Shown: piece after piece, positions 43,920-52,766 of the stretch
Layout: every line of letters begins with the position of its first letter
Numbering within the stretch: position 1 is the first letter of the stretch
Source of the DNA: a virus
Direction: 5' to 3' (one strand)
Virus record (IMG/VR): IMGVR_UViG_3300032322_001005
Coordinates: 1-61,603 of that record
Length of the DNA: 61,603 nucleotides
Notes under the pieces: generated by a model
What the model saw: the letters and a program-made list of their open reading frames with translations, nothing else
Databases searched by the model: none
What the model was told of the DNA's origin: nothing
Made by a program: the position numbers and the translations under genes

Positions 43920-44147
43920 TCAGGCATCGCAGGATTCTGTCTCCAGCCACGTCAACTGCCCACCAACAGAACCAAGAACAAACGTTCCGCTCCCGCTGGG
44001 GGGTGGCAAAAACTTGGGTATTGCTGGGATATCTTTTCCGTTAAGCGAATATTGTTCACCAATAGGAATATATTGTTTTCCAGAATCAAATGACGGCGGA
44101 ATAAGAATCTGCATGTTATCCACCGTTGCTGTCGTGATGGTTTGCAT
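43920..44147 (-). CDS. Small hypothetical structural-region protein
   Basis: 75 aa. Beta-rich and proline-rich (MQTITTATVDNMQILIPPSF). The start overlaps the upstream stop by one base. No domain recognised. Confidence 0.6.
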   Translation of the reverse strand: MQTITTATVDNMQILIPPSFDSGKQYIPIGEQYSLNGKDIPAIPKFLPPPSGSGTFVLGSVGGQLTWLETESCDA

Positions 44148-46081
44148 TATGTATATCTGTTGTCGATTGTTACTGTTGTAGCTGTAACTTTAACAAAACC
44201 CCATTTGTATAGCTCCACATTGGAATCAACCAAATAGTTTCCATTGGGGAATTTTGGAGCGTCAACCTCAACTCCATTTATATTTGCCTTTGTTGTTGGA
44301 AGTGTTTCTGGCCTTACCCCGTATGTTGGTTGACCAACACCTTTGGTGTCGCTTGGTATTGACCCTATAAATTGCGGAACTATGTTAATCGGCCCGTGTA
44401 GTGTCTCTGGGACATTTACAGAGTTTGCAGATACATTTACATCAAAAGCACTGCTGGTTCCAAAAGAACTAGCCGTTCCATTAATTCCTATTGTGCTGCT
44501 TGTTGATGATGATTCTGACTTAGACCTTCCCCCAGTAACAACAACGAGGTTTTCGGTTTTAAGCCTTAAATAAGGCCAAGGACTGTATGCTGGGCCACCT
44601 CCACCTGAAATTGGTATTGTTGAACTTGGGAAAAGATAGCTAATACTTCCGCTGGTTGGTGTTTCTACTATATCTGGAAGACCAGTATTAAAAATAACAA
44701 CAGTTGAAAAAGTAATATTAAACCTATCAAGTCCATTTAATGTTGCGCTATAAACACCGGGAATTGAAACAGTTATAGTATTTGAGCTAAAAAATCCAGA
44801 TACTGTGCAAAATAACGATCCGCCGGAAACAAAATATGAGGTAATTGTTTTTGTAAATATTTGATCTGGAATTCGTTGTTGAACGCCAAACTGAGAAAAA
44901 TTATTTAACGTTGTTAATAATGATTCTTGCGTTATTCCACCACTTGCTATCTCCATAAAAAAGATATGCTTCTTTCCTTCGATGCTTCCGCTGAATCCTT
45001 TTTCTATTTCAAAGTAAATGTCTCCACCAATCGACCAACCGCTTTTACTTGATCCAGAATTTGAGCTACTTACCGAGCCTGTAGACGTGCTGCCGCTTGT
45101 GTCAAAACTTGATCCGGCTCCATAGCTCTGCCCAAAATATGGAATTACATTTAACAGCTTGTCTGGTAAACTAATTGGAACCGCCGTTGTAAATTGATAG
45201 TATTGTTTCTTGAGGGCTTCTGCTATCTTGTTTCTGTCGTATGTTCTGCTTAAACTTTTCCATTGGTCAATAGGCCTAAATTCCTTTCCAGTTACAGTAT
45301 TGACTCCAGTATAAGTGCTGGGCGCTACAATCGTTTGATCGTAATAAATGCCAAGCCCAAGTTGTTCGTCATACTCAACTCCAGTAGTCGTAGGCCAAGA
45401 GTCAGCAACGATTCTGTTCCTTTGACCTTTATACGTGTCTTCTGCCTTTACGACGTCCTCAAGCGTTGTAAGCGATCCACTAACGCCAGCTAATGGATTA
45501 TTAATTAAATTCTGCCTAGTAACGGTTGCTGGAACAAGGCCAAGCGGAGAGTCTACCAGCGCCCTAGAACTTACAACTGGGCCGTTCAGCGTCTCATATA
45601 CGCGGACAACCTTGATGTATTGCGAGTCAAGTTCACCTTCAACCCTCTCTGCCTCTTGCTCTGTGAGTATCGCTCCAGCGAATAGCGGGTCTGGTTCACC
45701 GTCTTCCAAAGGTTCATACTCATCCCTTGGAATTATATAGCTGCGAACATACATTGGATGGTCTTTAGAACCTTCGATATACTTAATTGTATAGTTGTAG
45801 GTGTCTTGATCTACCCTGTCATTCGCCCAGATGCGCTTTACCCATTGCCCGTCCTCGCTGTTCGGGGCTTGGCTGATTAGCTTGTGGTCTGGGAAACTGC
45901 CTTGCACTGAAGCGTGGGGAACGTCATCCCACTTTGTTCCATATTCCAGCGGAACGTATTCTCCCTTCCACGCGTTAACGACCTCTACGATAATCGTGTC
46001 TTTGATGACAGGAGTAGGATACGACGAGATGCCCTTACCGGGGGCTGGAGCCATTGCTTTTGTCGTAGGAATCGGATTCAT
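44147..46081 (-). CDS. Large structural protein, probably tail
   Basis: 644 aa. Mixed N-terminal 300 residues, then a Ser/Gly-rich beta region (SGSTSTGSVSSSNSGSSKSG) and an Asn/Thr-rich end, without cysteine clusters. Amino-acid make-up and position among tail genes point to a tail or spike-base protein. No family recognised. Confidence 0.6.
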   Translation of the reverse strand: MNPIPTTKAMAPAPGKGISSYPTPVIKDTIIVEVVNAWKGEYVPLEYGTKWDDVPHASVQGSFPDHKLISQAPNSEDGQWVKRIWANDRVDQDTYNYTIKYIEGSKDHPMYVRSYIIPRDEYEPLEDGEPDPLFAGAILTEQEAERVEGELDSQYIKVVRVYETLNGPVVSSRALVDSPLGLVPATVTRQNLINNPLAGVSGSLTTLEDVVKAEDTYKGQRNRIVADSWPTTTGVEYDEQLGLGIYYDQTIVAPSTYTGVNTVTGKEFRPIDQWKSLSRTYDRNKIAEALKKQYYQFTTAVPISLPDKLLNVIPYFGQSYGAGSSFDTSGSTSTGSVSSSNSGSSKSGWSIGGDIYFEIEKGFSGSIEGKKHIFFMEIASGGITQESLLTTLNNFSQFGVQQRIPDQIFTKTITSYFVSGGSLFCTVSGFFSSNTITVSIPGVYSATLNGLDRFNITFSTVVIFNTGLPDIVETPTSGSISYLFPSSTIPISGGGGPAYSPWPYLRLKTENLVVVTGGRSKSESSSTSSTIGINGTASSFGTSSAFDVNVSANSVNVPETLHGPINIVPQFIGSIPSDTKGVGQPTYGVRPETLPTTKANINGVEVDAPKFPNGNYLVDSNVELYKWGFVKVTATTVTIDNRYT

Positions 46082-46108
46082 CGCGGAACTATATTGTTAA
46101 CAAGTCTA

Positions 46109-46333
46109 TCAATCAATGTAATTTCTGGCTGAGTCGCAGCAGCCGCTAACTCTTGGAGCGGAACTTGGGTGGCTGCGTTCCGCTTTGGCGAAGAGTTCTT
46201 TTGCGTAGGATTCGTTGTTCTGTCCCTTGCTTATGCAAACCTTGCAAGTCCCGTGGCTTGGTTTGCCGCCATACATTCCAAGGCCGCAGGCGTTGTATTC
46301 TTTCGTGCTGGCAGTGATGTGTGGGCAAGTCAT
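46109..46333 (-). CDS. Small cysteine-rich protein
   Basis: 74 aa from the ATG at 46333, overlapping the upstream stop (ATGA). MTCPHITASTKEYNACGLGM followed by GGKPSHGTCKVC makes a four-cysteine/His zinc-like cluster. I have seen this CGLGxYGGxPSxGxC pattern in other phages' small proteins; function unknown. Confidence 0.6.
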   Translation of the reverse strand: MTCPHITASTKEYNACGLGMYGGKPSHGTCKVCISKGQNNESYAKELFAKAERSHPSSAPRVSGCCDSARNYID

Positions 46334-47049
46334 GAGACGGAGCCTAGTGTATAGCTTCCAACTGGTGTATTTTGAAACCCAGATTTTTCTCCAGAGCTTG
46401 CATCTAATTGAATGCAATCTCCGACTGGGCCAAAATAGTCAAGCCATCCAATAACCCAGAGTGCATCAGTGTTAAATTGTCCAGAATTATATGTCAACGT
46501 AACCTTATTTCCGCAAGAATCTAATCCCTCCCACTCGCATAATGATATCCTTGTAACTGCGACATCGCCTCCCGGCGGCCCAGACACCGTATAAGTATCC
46601 GCGAATTGGTCTTCTAAACTGAAATAATCAAGCGGATCATTAAATATTGGAGCAAATAAGCATGCTCCATATTGTGATGATTCATTTGCAACTTCCGATC
46701 CTTTCCATGTCGGCCCAGAATTTGGCCCCTCATCGTCGTTTGAATAAATTCCAATTCCAACTGTTTCATTATTAGAATCTATTCCTAAAAAATATGTTGT
46801 CGGAACGCCGGGCGCTCCGGCTCCAGTTCCGGTTTGAGGAGATGAAAGTTTTGTAAAAACAGTCACTACCGGAGGAACATCACTACTGACTTGAACAACA
46901 GTATCAGGCAAATCCTCGTAAGTATATAATCCATCAAACAACGCTTGCGCCGGATACATGCAGCACTCGCCAGCCTCGCAACAAGTGCAACTCACCTTCC
47001 CGTTCTTCGTGATAATCTTCCCGTTGGGGTTTAACTTAATCGTCGGCAT
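46330..47049 (-). CDS. Structural-region protein with cysteine cluster
   Basis: 239 aa. KVSCTCCEAGECCMYPAQAL near the N-terminus holds five cysteines in 11 residues; the rest is beta-rich and acidic. Coupled by ATGA to the cysteine-rich gene after it, so the two may bind metal together. Probably a virion surface protein. Confidence 0.6.
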   Translation of the reverse strand: MPTIKLNPNGKIITKNGKVSCTCCEAGECCMYPAQALFDGLYTYEDLPDTVVQVSSDVPPVVTVFTKLSSPQTGTGAGAPGVPTTYFLGIDSNNETVGIGIYSNDDEGPNSGPTWKGSEVANESSQYGACLFAPIFNDPLDYFSLEDQFADTYTVSGPPGGDVAVTRISLCEWEGLDSCGNKVTLTYNSGQFNTDALWVIGWLDYFGPVGDCIQLDASSGEKSGFQNTPVGSYTLGSVS

Positions 47050-47052
47050 ACC

Positions 47053-47919
47053 TCAATACCTCTGTATCCAAGACTCCATCTCGTCTACGGTATACGACAA
47101 TCCCTGCTGAATCAAGTCCGCTCTCAGCATCGCTACGACTAGGTGTTTGTCTTTTGCTTTGTAAATGTGGTTGTTGAACGTGATCTGGTATCCGTTCTTG
47201 GGATACTCTGGACTCGCTGAAAAGTGTTTTCCTTTAAAGGTAAACGATACCTCTCCGTAGTTAACGTGCTTCTTGTTCTCTCTCGGGAAATAGCAGTCGT
47301 AGGCGTAAAGGCAGCACTCTTGGATCGCGTTGTGCTTTAATCCCTCGCAGATGGCGTTAGGCGAGCTTTGGTTCCCGATAAAGAGGTCTGATGCCTTGAT
47401 AGCCTGCGCGACGTCATACAGGTCGTTTGTGCGCAAATACTCGACCTTCCCGAACTGCTCGCAGAACGTGTGGTGTTCCTCCGGCAGTCCGATAAAGAGA
47501 ATATCGTCCTTAAACTTTTCGACTATCTTCCTCCATGGAAAGTATTCACCGTGCCACCTTGCCCCGCGTGAGATGACGATTCTGTTCTTTGCGTCCAGAC
47601 TTCCAAGTGGAACATCCAGCCAAGGCTGCGTCAAATCCGGCTTTACCATCATCCACCTCGCTACCCGACTGGCGATGTTTTCCCCGTAGCGCATCCCGCC
47701 GTTTCGATACGTCGAAATATCGAAGTTAATTTTTTCTCCTTCATGTTTGTGGACAGAGATGCCCGGAGATTCGATTAGCCTCCTGAACGTATCTATCCTA
47801 TGCAAGATTGGCTTCGTCCAAGGTCTGTCCGCGATAAACAACTTCTTCACCCCATACTCCTTCATCGAGGGAATGGAATAGATTATATCGCCGATACAGC
47901 CGGAATGGAATGCGTTCAC
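47053..47919 (-). CDS. Heptosyltransferase-like (GT9) glycosyltransferase
   Basis: 288 aa. I chose the GTG at 47919 because GT9 enzymes begin almost at once with a strand and G-x-IGD loop, here AFHSGCIGDIIYSIPSMKE. An ATG at 47955 would add 12 residues and overlap a small ORF. VISRGARWHGEYFPWRKI and ASDLFIGNQSSPNAICEGL match the family. Lies 18 kb from the main sugar cluster. Confidence 0.7.
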   Translation of the reverse strand: MNAFHSGCIGDIIYSIPSMKEYGVKKLFIADRPWTKPILHRIDTFRRLIESPGISVHKHEGEKINFDISTYRNGGMRYGENIASRVARWMMVKPDLTQPWLDVPLGSLDAKNRIVISRGARWHGEYFPWRKIVEKFKDDILFIGLPEEHHTFCEQFGKVEYLRTNDLYDVAQAIKASDLFIGNQSSPNAICEGLKHNAIQECCLYAYDCYFPRENKKHVNYGEVSFTFKGKHFSASPEYPKNGYQITFNNHIYKAKDKHLVVAMLRADLIQQGLSYTVDEMESWIQRY

Positions 47920-47924
47920 CTGTC

Positions 47925-48059
47925 TTATTGTTGAACAAGCGTGGAAGAAAAACAAGTCACTTTTCCTTTCAAAAGATTGTTGCGAAGTTCAAAGAAGTGG
48001 TGTTTACTTGCCTTGTCGTGGAAATAGAGAGCCACGACGATAAACATAGCAAGCAACAC
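47925..48059 (-). CDS. Possible small membrane protein
   Basis: 44 aa from a GTG (or 40 from an ATG at 48047). LLAMFIVVALYFHDKASK is a membrane segment followed by a basic tail. Its stop lies in a partial copy of the dispersed palindrome. No good Shine-Dalgarno sequence; weakly supported. Confidence 0.4.
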   Translation of the reverse strand: MLLAMFIVVALYFHDKASKHHFFELRNNLLKGKVTCFSSTLVQQ

Positions 48060-48164
48060 CGAACAATAAATGTAAGACCCTTCTTTTGGCGTATTCTGGA
48101 GATTCCGCAGTTGCTTGCTAAAAATCTCTAACTCTTCAGATGCGCCAAAAGAGGGGTCAATTTA

Positions 48165-48617
48165 TTGTGTATGAGTGTAAAAGTTCTGTCGGAGGTATTC
48201 GACAAAAGCCTTACGAGCGGCAATGCGAGGCTTGTGCTTCTCGCGTTGGCTGACTGTGCAAGCGAAGATGGGGCATGCTGGCCTTCGCTGCGGAAACTGA
48301 AAAAGAAATCAGGCGTATCTGAAGAAACAGTTCGCAAGTATCTCCACGCTTTTGAGGCAATCGGGCTTATCTCTTCTGAAGAGCGATATGATGTTGGAGG
48401 AAGGCGAACATCCAACGTCTATACAATCAACCTCGAAATGCTCGGAAGGGATTCGCCGGAGCATAAAACCTTGTATTCTGTCATACCGAAAAGCAAAAGG
48501 CGGGGGAGGGGTAGGTATGAACCAGTTCAGAGGGGGGTAGGTATGAACATGTTCATAGGGGGTAGGTATGAACCAGTTCATAGGGTCTATAATGAACCGT
48601 CTATAGAACCGTTATAA
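48165..48617 (+). CDS. Winged-helix (HTH_36-like) replication or regulatory protein
   Basis: 150 aa from a TTG eight bases after GAGGGG; the ATG at 48171 is the alternative. Residues about 10-90 are a winged helix (NARLVLLALADCASEDGACW, then KKSGVSEETVRKYLHAFEAI and GLISSEER), as in phage replication initiators. The C-terminal 40 residues are encoded by tandem 26-bp repeats and have little protein logic (RYEPVQ, RYEPVH). This again looks like an initiator with its binding sites inside its own gene. A transcription regulator is the alternative. Confidence 0.75.
   Translation: MCMSVKVLSEVFDKSLTSGNARLVLLALADCASEDGACWPSLRKLKKKSGVSEETVRKYLHAFEAIGLISSEERYDVGGRRTSNVYTINLEMLGRDSPEHKTLYSVIPKSKRRGRGRYEPVQRGVGMNMFIGGRYEPVHRVYNEPSIEPL
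48508..48587. repeat. Three 25-26-bp repeats with TATGAAC..GTTCATA dyads
   Basis: Units read GGGGTAGGTATGAACCAGTT and on, with the second reading GAACATGTTC. Each has an inverted repeat of GAAC/GTTC, perfect to TATGAAC-AT-GTTCATA in the middle copy. Periods are 26 and 25. They occupy the 3' end of the winged-helix gene. Confidence 0.85.
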
Positions 48618-48625
48618 AGAACCGT
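48594..48625. repeat. Three GAACCGT direct repeats
   Basis: GAACCGT at 48594, 48606 and 48619, spaced 12 and 13 bases, separated by TATA-rich bases. They span the end of the winged-helix gene and look like half-sites of the preceding dyads. Confidence 0.7.
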
Positions 48626-48659
48626 CATGTTGCTTTTGTTGTTTTGAAAGGATAATCGC

Positions 48660-49358
48660 ATGGGATACACAAATAAGATCGGCAGGAGAGATCGCCGAAA
48701 GATAAAAAAGATCGGCAAATTCAAGATGACTCGCTGGGAGTATCGCAATGAGTATCTGAAGTCGCCGGAGTGGCAGGCACTACGCGAATCGTTTTTGAGG
48801 TCGCATAGCGGACTTTGCGAACGATGCGGAAAGCCCGGCTGCGATGTTCACCACACAGCATACAAGTTCAAAGAAACCGAGTGGGAACAGAAACAGCGAT
48901 TGATGCTTCTTTGCAGAAGCTGTCACAACACGGTTCACAAAGCGATAAACTGCAAACTCCTTTGGTTTCCGCACCACAAAGAGGATGTTATTGCGCTGAC
49001 AGATGATGCTCTAAAGAGGCGATTGAGTAGATCGAAAAAGAAAGAACTTGTTCCAATGATGCTGATTAGCAACATCGTTAAGAACGGAACTTCGCATGGT
49101 ATCTGCTTGGCGTGTGCCAAGCTAAAGATAACACAAAGCACGTTTTGCTCGATTCCAGCAAACCTAAAGGCGACTCAAGCACAGATTGATTACTTGCGAT
49201 GGGTGGAAAAGACAAGGCCGACCAAAGACGGCTGGAAATACAAGAACAACAAAAAACAAACCAAGAAGAGTGCGAAAGAAAAAGAAAAGCTACGCAAACT
49301 AAAGATAAGCCTCGGATTACGAAGTGCTAATGTTCAAGAAGACCTTTGCCCGTTTTGA
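48660..49358 (+). CDS. HNH endonuclease
   Basis: 232 aa. WEYRNEYLKSPEWQALRESF followed by CERCGKPGCDVHHTAYKFKE and CRSCHNTVH: a clear HNH module at about 25-100, preceded by a very basic start and followed by a Lys-rich tail with CLAC. Starts 42 bases after the iteron-like repeats. It may be a homing-type or replication-linked nuclease. Confidence 0.8.
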   Translation: MGYTNKIGRRDRRKIKKIGKFKMTRWEYRNEYLKSPEWQALRESFLRSHSGLCERCGKPGCDVHHTAYKFKETEWEQKQRLMLLCRSCHNTVHKAINCKLLWFPHHKEDVIALTDDALKRRLSRSKKKELVPMMLISNIVKNGTSHGICLACAKLKITQSTFCSIPANLKATQAQIDYLRWVEKTRPTKDGWKYKNNKKQTKKSAKEKEKLRKLKISLGLRSANVQEDLCPF

Positions 49359-49375
49359 TGCAAAGCGTATGACGT

Positions 49376-49404
49376 TTGACAAAAATGTATACACTTTGGA
49401 AAAT
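49376..49404 (+). promoter_or_regulatory. Candidate promoter of the dCMP deaminase gene
   Basis: TTGACA at 49376-49381, 17-base spacer, GAAAAT at 49399-49404 (4 of 6). The ATG is 14 bases after the -10 box, so the leader would be very short. Confidence 0.4.
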
Positions 49405-49417
49405 CTATTAACAAAAC

Positions 49418-49819
49418 ATGCGATACGAAGAATACGCTTTAAGCATTGCCGAGACGGTAGCGCAGAAGAGCAAAGACCCTTGGAGGAAGGTGGGTGCCTG
49501 TATCCTGCGGCACGACAACTCGATTGCTTCTGTAGGGTATAACGGGTTTCCGGCAGGTATGACTGAGGATTGGTCAGACCGCGAGGAAAGGAGGCTGTTC
49601 GTCGTGCATGCCGAGCAGAATGCTCTGCGATATATCAGACCTGAAGAGTGCGGGCTAATCGCCGTTACGACGCTACCCTGCAATGATTGCCTGAAAGCGA
49701 TTGCCTCCTACGGCATCAAGCGAATCGTTTACCGCGATTGTTACGAACGAGATTCTTCCAGCGAGCGGATTGCCGAGAAGTTCGGCATCGAACTAATCCA
49801 ACTTCCTACTGCGAGTTGA
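49418..49819 (+). CDS. dCMP deaminase
   Basis: 133 aa. Zinc-deaminase motifs HAEQNAL (H64, E66) and PCNDC (C88, C91), with DPWRKVGACIL and NGFPAGM of the deoxycytidylate deaminase family. Converts dCMP to dUMP, feeding dTTP synthesis. No thymidylate synthase is visible here. It overlaps a small convergent gene by 14 bases. Confidence 0.9.
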   Translation: MRYEEYALSIAETVAQKSKDPWRKVGACILRHDNSIASVGYNGFPAGMTEDWSDREERRLFVVHAEQNALRYIRPEECGLIAVTTLPCNDCLKAIASYGIKRIVYRDCYERDSSSERIAEKFGIELIQLPTAS

Positions 49820-49958
49820 GAGACTGAAACGTTTTGTTCTTCAGCTTCTTTTTAGCGAGACGCTTGTCGTAGATGCTGCGATAATTATCCGTATATTTCG
49901 GGATATCCTTTTTAGGCGGATAGTTCTCGTAGTCTGATTTGGAAGATTTCTTTTTCAT
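49806..49958 (-). CDS. Small basic protein, 50 aa
   Basis: It starts MKKKSSKSDYENYPPKKDIP and is Lys-rich throughout. ATGA overlap with the gene upstream. Another member of the small basic protein set. Confidence 0.55.
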   Translation of the reverse strand: MKKKSSKSDYENYPPKKDIPKYTDNYRSIYDKRLAKKKLKNKTFQSLNSQ

Positions 49959-50269
49959 GCCAGCGATCCCATCTGAGTTCCGTAAGGCGATGACAAAATA
50001 CGCGGGTCTTTTGCAAGTGCTTTTTTCTTTTCCCTGTCTGCGAGCATTTTCTTATACTCGTCCAAACGAGATGTCTTGGCGGTTCCAAGCCTTCTTTCTC
50101 CGTCCTTATCTACAACCTGCGCTTCATCGTCTTCTTCTTCGATGCCCCTGCGGCGACGCTTAGAGTATTGGCCCGAATATTCTCCCCCTTGCGACAAGGG
50201 TTTCTGCCCCCGAGACATTCTGCGCTCGTTAACTCGGGCAAGTTGCCCTTCTGTCCAACCGTATGCCAT
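49955..50269 (-). CDS. Basic hypothetical protein
   Basis: 104 aa. MAYGWTEGQLARVNERRMSR, an Arg-rich KRRRRG cluster, an acidic stretch and a Lys-rich helix. Coupled to both neighbours. Function unknown; nucleic-acid binding plausible. Confidence 0.6.
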   Translation of the reverse strand: MAYGWTEGQLARVNERRMSRGQKPLSQGGEYSGQYSKRRRRGIEEEDDEAQVVDKDGERRLGTAKTSRLDEYKKMLADREKKKALAKDPRILSSPYGTQMGSLA

Positions 50270-50481
50270 TAGCGATCAAATCCTGTTCCTTGCGATCCCA
50301 TTTTGAATCCACGAGCGCGTTCTGCGGCTTCGCGCTGATCAGCGGTAGCCCTTTCTCCTTGAATTCGCCCCTGCATAAATGGATCGCTCATTGCTTTTTT
50401 GCGTTCTTCTTCAGTCATCCTATCCCATCTGTTCCCATACATTCTGCGATAAGCCTGACCGATGTAACTGTTTTCCATCAT
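50269..50481 (-). CDS. Small hypothetical protein
   Basis: 70 aa (one less from the second Met). MENSYIGQAYRRMYGNRWDR, then Arg/Glu-rich helix. First gene of a three-gene minus unit that diverges from the helicase operon. Function unknown. Confidence 0.6.
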   Translation of the reverse strand: MMENSYIGQAYRRMYGNRWDRMTEEERKKAMSDPFMQGRIQGERATADQREAAERARGFKMGSQGTGFDR

Positions 50482-50527
50482 AATTTTAACTTTCTATTGT
50501 TTGCCGATAAACTATACTACCTCCGGT

Positions 50528-50773
50528 ATGAGTAAAGAAAAACTTTTCGCGCTATATCTTGCGAAGAATCCCGGCTTCGACAGCGAGACGATTACGTTCA
50601 CGCAAGAAGGTCTGAAGAAGTTCTTCAACACAACCTACGACGCGGCCTACAAGCAAGGGTTCAATCAACAGCCCGACACCGACGAATACGAGGAAGAAGA
50701 TTTTTCGCCTGCGTATTCGGCTAATACAGCGAGCGTTGACGAGCTTCTCGGAATGTTCGGTATGCGGAGATAG
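50528..50773 (+). CDS. Acidic hypothetical protein before helicase
   Basis: 81 aa from the ATG at 50528 (MSKEKLFALYLAKNPGFDSE). It has a TATACT box at 50513-50518 only nine bases before its start, which argues for a very short leader. Helical, acidic end (DTDEYEEEDFS). Possible helicase partner by position. Confidence 0.65.
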   Translation: MSKEKLFALYLAKNPGFDSETITFTQEGLKKFFNTTYDAAYKQGFNQQPDTDEYEEEDFSPAYSANTASVDELLGMFGMRR

Positions 50774-50810
50774 TTGACGAGGTGCCCAGCATTTCGTATG
50801 CTCTTCTTCG

Positions 50811-52079
50811 ATGAACACCAACCTACCCGCCGATCTGGCGTCGGAGCAGGGATTCCTATGCTCCGTCATTACAAACCCGAAGATAATCGACAAGTCCGTT
50901 GACCGCGTAACCGAAGAGCATTTCACTTCCTTCGGCAACCGCGAAATCTGGAAGGCTACGTTAGCCCTGTGGCAAGAAAGGCGGGCCGTAGACCCGATTA
51001 CTGTAGCAGGAAGTCTTGAGAAGGCTGGCGTATTTGAAGAAGCTGGGGGGAAAGAGTATTTAACCCAAACCGTAGAGTATTGCCTTACGCCTTCGCATTG
51101 GAAAGAATACCTGCAAAATATCCACGAGTGCTTTGTTCGTAGAAAGATACACGCCGCAGCACAGAAGATGATCGAAGGTGCGCTCGACAAAGGAAAGAAG
51201 ATCGAAGAACTGCAAGAGAATGCGAGTAAGGATATTGTCTCGCTAAGTGCGACAAATGCCGAGAACCGTCACATATCGGCGGTTCTGAGCAATTGTATTA
51301 CGAGGTGGGAGGAGGCAGCAAACTCTGGAGGTGCGGTTAATCGCGGGCACGAGTCTGGGATCAGCAGGTGGGATCACGCGACCAGAGGATTCAGACCAAG
51401 AACCCTGCACGTTATTGCGGGTGCGGCTAAAGCAGGCAAGACTACTTCTGCCTTGCAGATGGTAACGAATCCAGCTTTCGAGAAAAACGTTCCTATTGCC
51501 TTGATCTCGATGGAGATGGGCGCGGAAGAACTGCTCGACAAGTATATCGCGCAGAAAGCCAAGGTGAATATCTCCGATCTACTGGACGGAAGGCTGGATC
51601 ATGGAGCGCACGAGAGGATGTCACAAGTTATCGCTAAATCTTCCAAACTACCAATTTACATCGCAGACGAGGCGTGTATGACAGTGACGCAATTCAAGGC
51701 GAGATGCAGGAGGCTCGTGTCCGAGAACAAGGTAGAGATCATCATGGTCGACTACGCCCAGTTGATGGAGGCATCCGGCGATCCCAAGAATAGAGAGCGC
51801 GAGGTGGCAGAGGTAAGCAGAACGGCGAAGATTCTCGCCAAAGAACTGAATGTCTGTATTGTCCTTCTGGCCCAGCTAAACGACAACGGAGCCGTCCGCG
51901 AGTCGAGGACATTCTACATGGACTGCGACTCTTTTACAAAAGTCCACAAAGACGAGGAGAATACAGACCCGTATGCTTATTGTCTAACAATAACCCACAA
52001 CCGACACGGAGCTACAACAATGGTTCCCGTCAGGTTCGTGAAGTCCCAAGCCAGATTTGAGGAGGCCAGTTATGAATAG
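50811..52079 (+). CDS. dnaB: DnaB-type replicative helicase
   Basis: 422 aa. An N-terminal DnaB domain (residues 1-110) and a RecA-like ATPase: Walker A AGAAKAGKTTSALQ (204-212 core), LISMEMGAEE, Walker B EIIMVDYAQLM (310-319) and LLAQLN. Unwinds DNA 5' to 3' as a hexamer. It should work with the AEP primase and one of the winged-helix proteins. Confidence 0.9.
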   Translation: MNTNLPADLASEQGFLCSVITNPKIIDKSVDRVTEEHFTSFGNREIWKATLALWQERRAVDPITVAGSLEKAGVFEEAGGKEYLTQTVEYCLTPSHWKEYLQNIHECFVRRKIHAAAQKMIEGALDKGKKIEELQENASKDIVSLSATNAENRHISAVLSNCITRWEEAANSGGAVNRGHESGISRWDHATRGFRPRTLHVIAGAAKAGKTTSALQMVTNPAFEKNVPIALISMEMGAEELLDKYIAQKAKVNISDLLDGRLDHGAHERMSQVIAKSSKLPIYIADEACMTVTQFKARCRRLVSENKVEIIMVDYAQLMEASGDPKNREREVAEVSRTAKILAKELNVCIVLLAQLNDNGAVRESRTFYMDCDSFTKVHKDEENTDPYAYCLTITHNRHGATTMVPVRFVKSQARFEEASYE

Positions 52080-52311
52080 AATAGAAGAAACGCTGGCGAT
52101 GATGGAGCTTGTATATCGCTGTGAGACACTTGAAAGGGAAAGAGACGAGTGGAGAGAGTGCTGCGAGAGGATGCTTTGGTCTGCACCAGCGGCGTTTGCA
52201 AACAATATCGAGTGGCTTAAAGCCATGCTTCTCGCAAAGAAACTTATAGAAAAACAACTTGCTACAAGAAAAGTAAATGCGATTCTAGAAGAGAAGAAAA
52301 CTGATCTTTGA
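52072..52311 (+). CDS. Small coiled-coil protein after helicase
   Basis: 79 aa from the ATG at 52072, overlapping the helicase stop. MNRIEETLAMMELVYRCETL and a long charged helix. A helicase-loader role would fit its place but nothing in the sequence shows it. Confidence 0.6.
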   Translation: MNRIEETLAMMELVYRCETLERERDEWRECCERMLWSAPAAFANNIEWLKAMLLAKKLIEKQLATRKVNAILEEKKTDL

Positions 52312-52443
52312 AACATTTTAGGACAATTCCGAACGGTTCGATGCGCGTCTCCAAGGCGCGGGCATAACCGAAGAGGATAAAGTCCACCCCGTTCCTATGC
52401 CGGACGATGCAAATGCCGACTGCCCAAAATTGAGGACAGGGCT

Positions 52444-52581
52444 ATGCAAAGCGTGATGCGGCAACGCTTCTGGATTCTGGAAGAGCATCACGGCGGGGAA
52501 AAGAATTTGCGGTGGAGCATTGAGGGCGGCACGCTAATTGGTCGTAGCTCTAGGGAGGTAGAACGGCATCCGCATGGTTGA
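52444..52581 (+). CDS. Possible small protein, 45 aa
   Basis: MQSVMRQRFWILEEHHGGEK and on, with GAGGACAGG upstream as ribosome-binding site. It lies in a 455-base stretch (52312-52766) otherwise without genes. A weak promoter (TTGAGT, 18 bases, CATATT at 52704-52733) may drive the next gene. Confidence 0.4.
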   Translation: MQSVMRQRFWILEEHHGGEKNLRWSIEGGTLIGRSSREVERHPHG

Positions 52582-52766
52582 CCACTACCCTTACTTGGCG
52601 CATTCGTGCGTTATTTTCCAAGGAAAAGCATAGAGCAGCCGAGCGACCTGAACTCCACCGCACCACTTTTTGTTTAGAAATCGCTGTATAGTTCAAGCAA
52701 AACTTGAGTTGCAGCGTAAATACCAAACATATTGCGCTAGACGAGAAATAAGGTAAGATAGATCGC

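Noticed and set aside
48128-48415. Minus-strand open frame opposite the winged-helix gene
   Set aside because: Antisense shadow of a clear HTH domain.
48508-48630. CRISPR array
   Set aside because: Repeats are contiguous with a 25-26-bp period and no spacers; they are iteron-like dyads.
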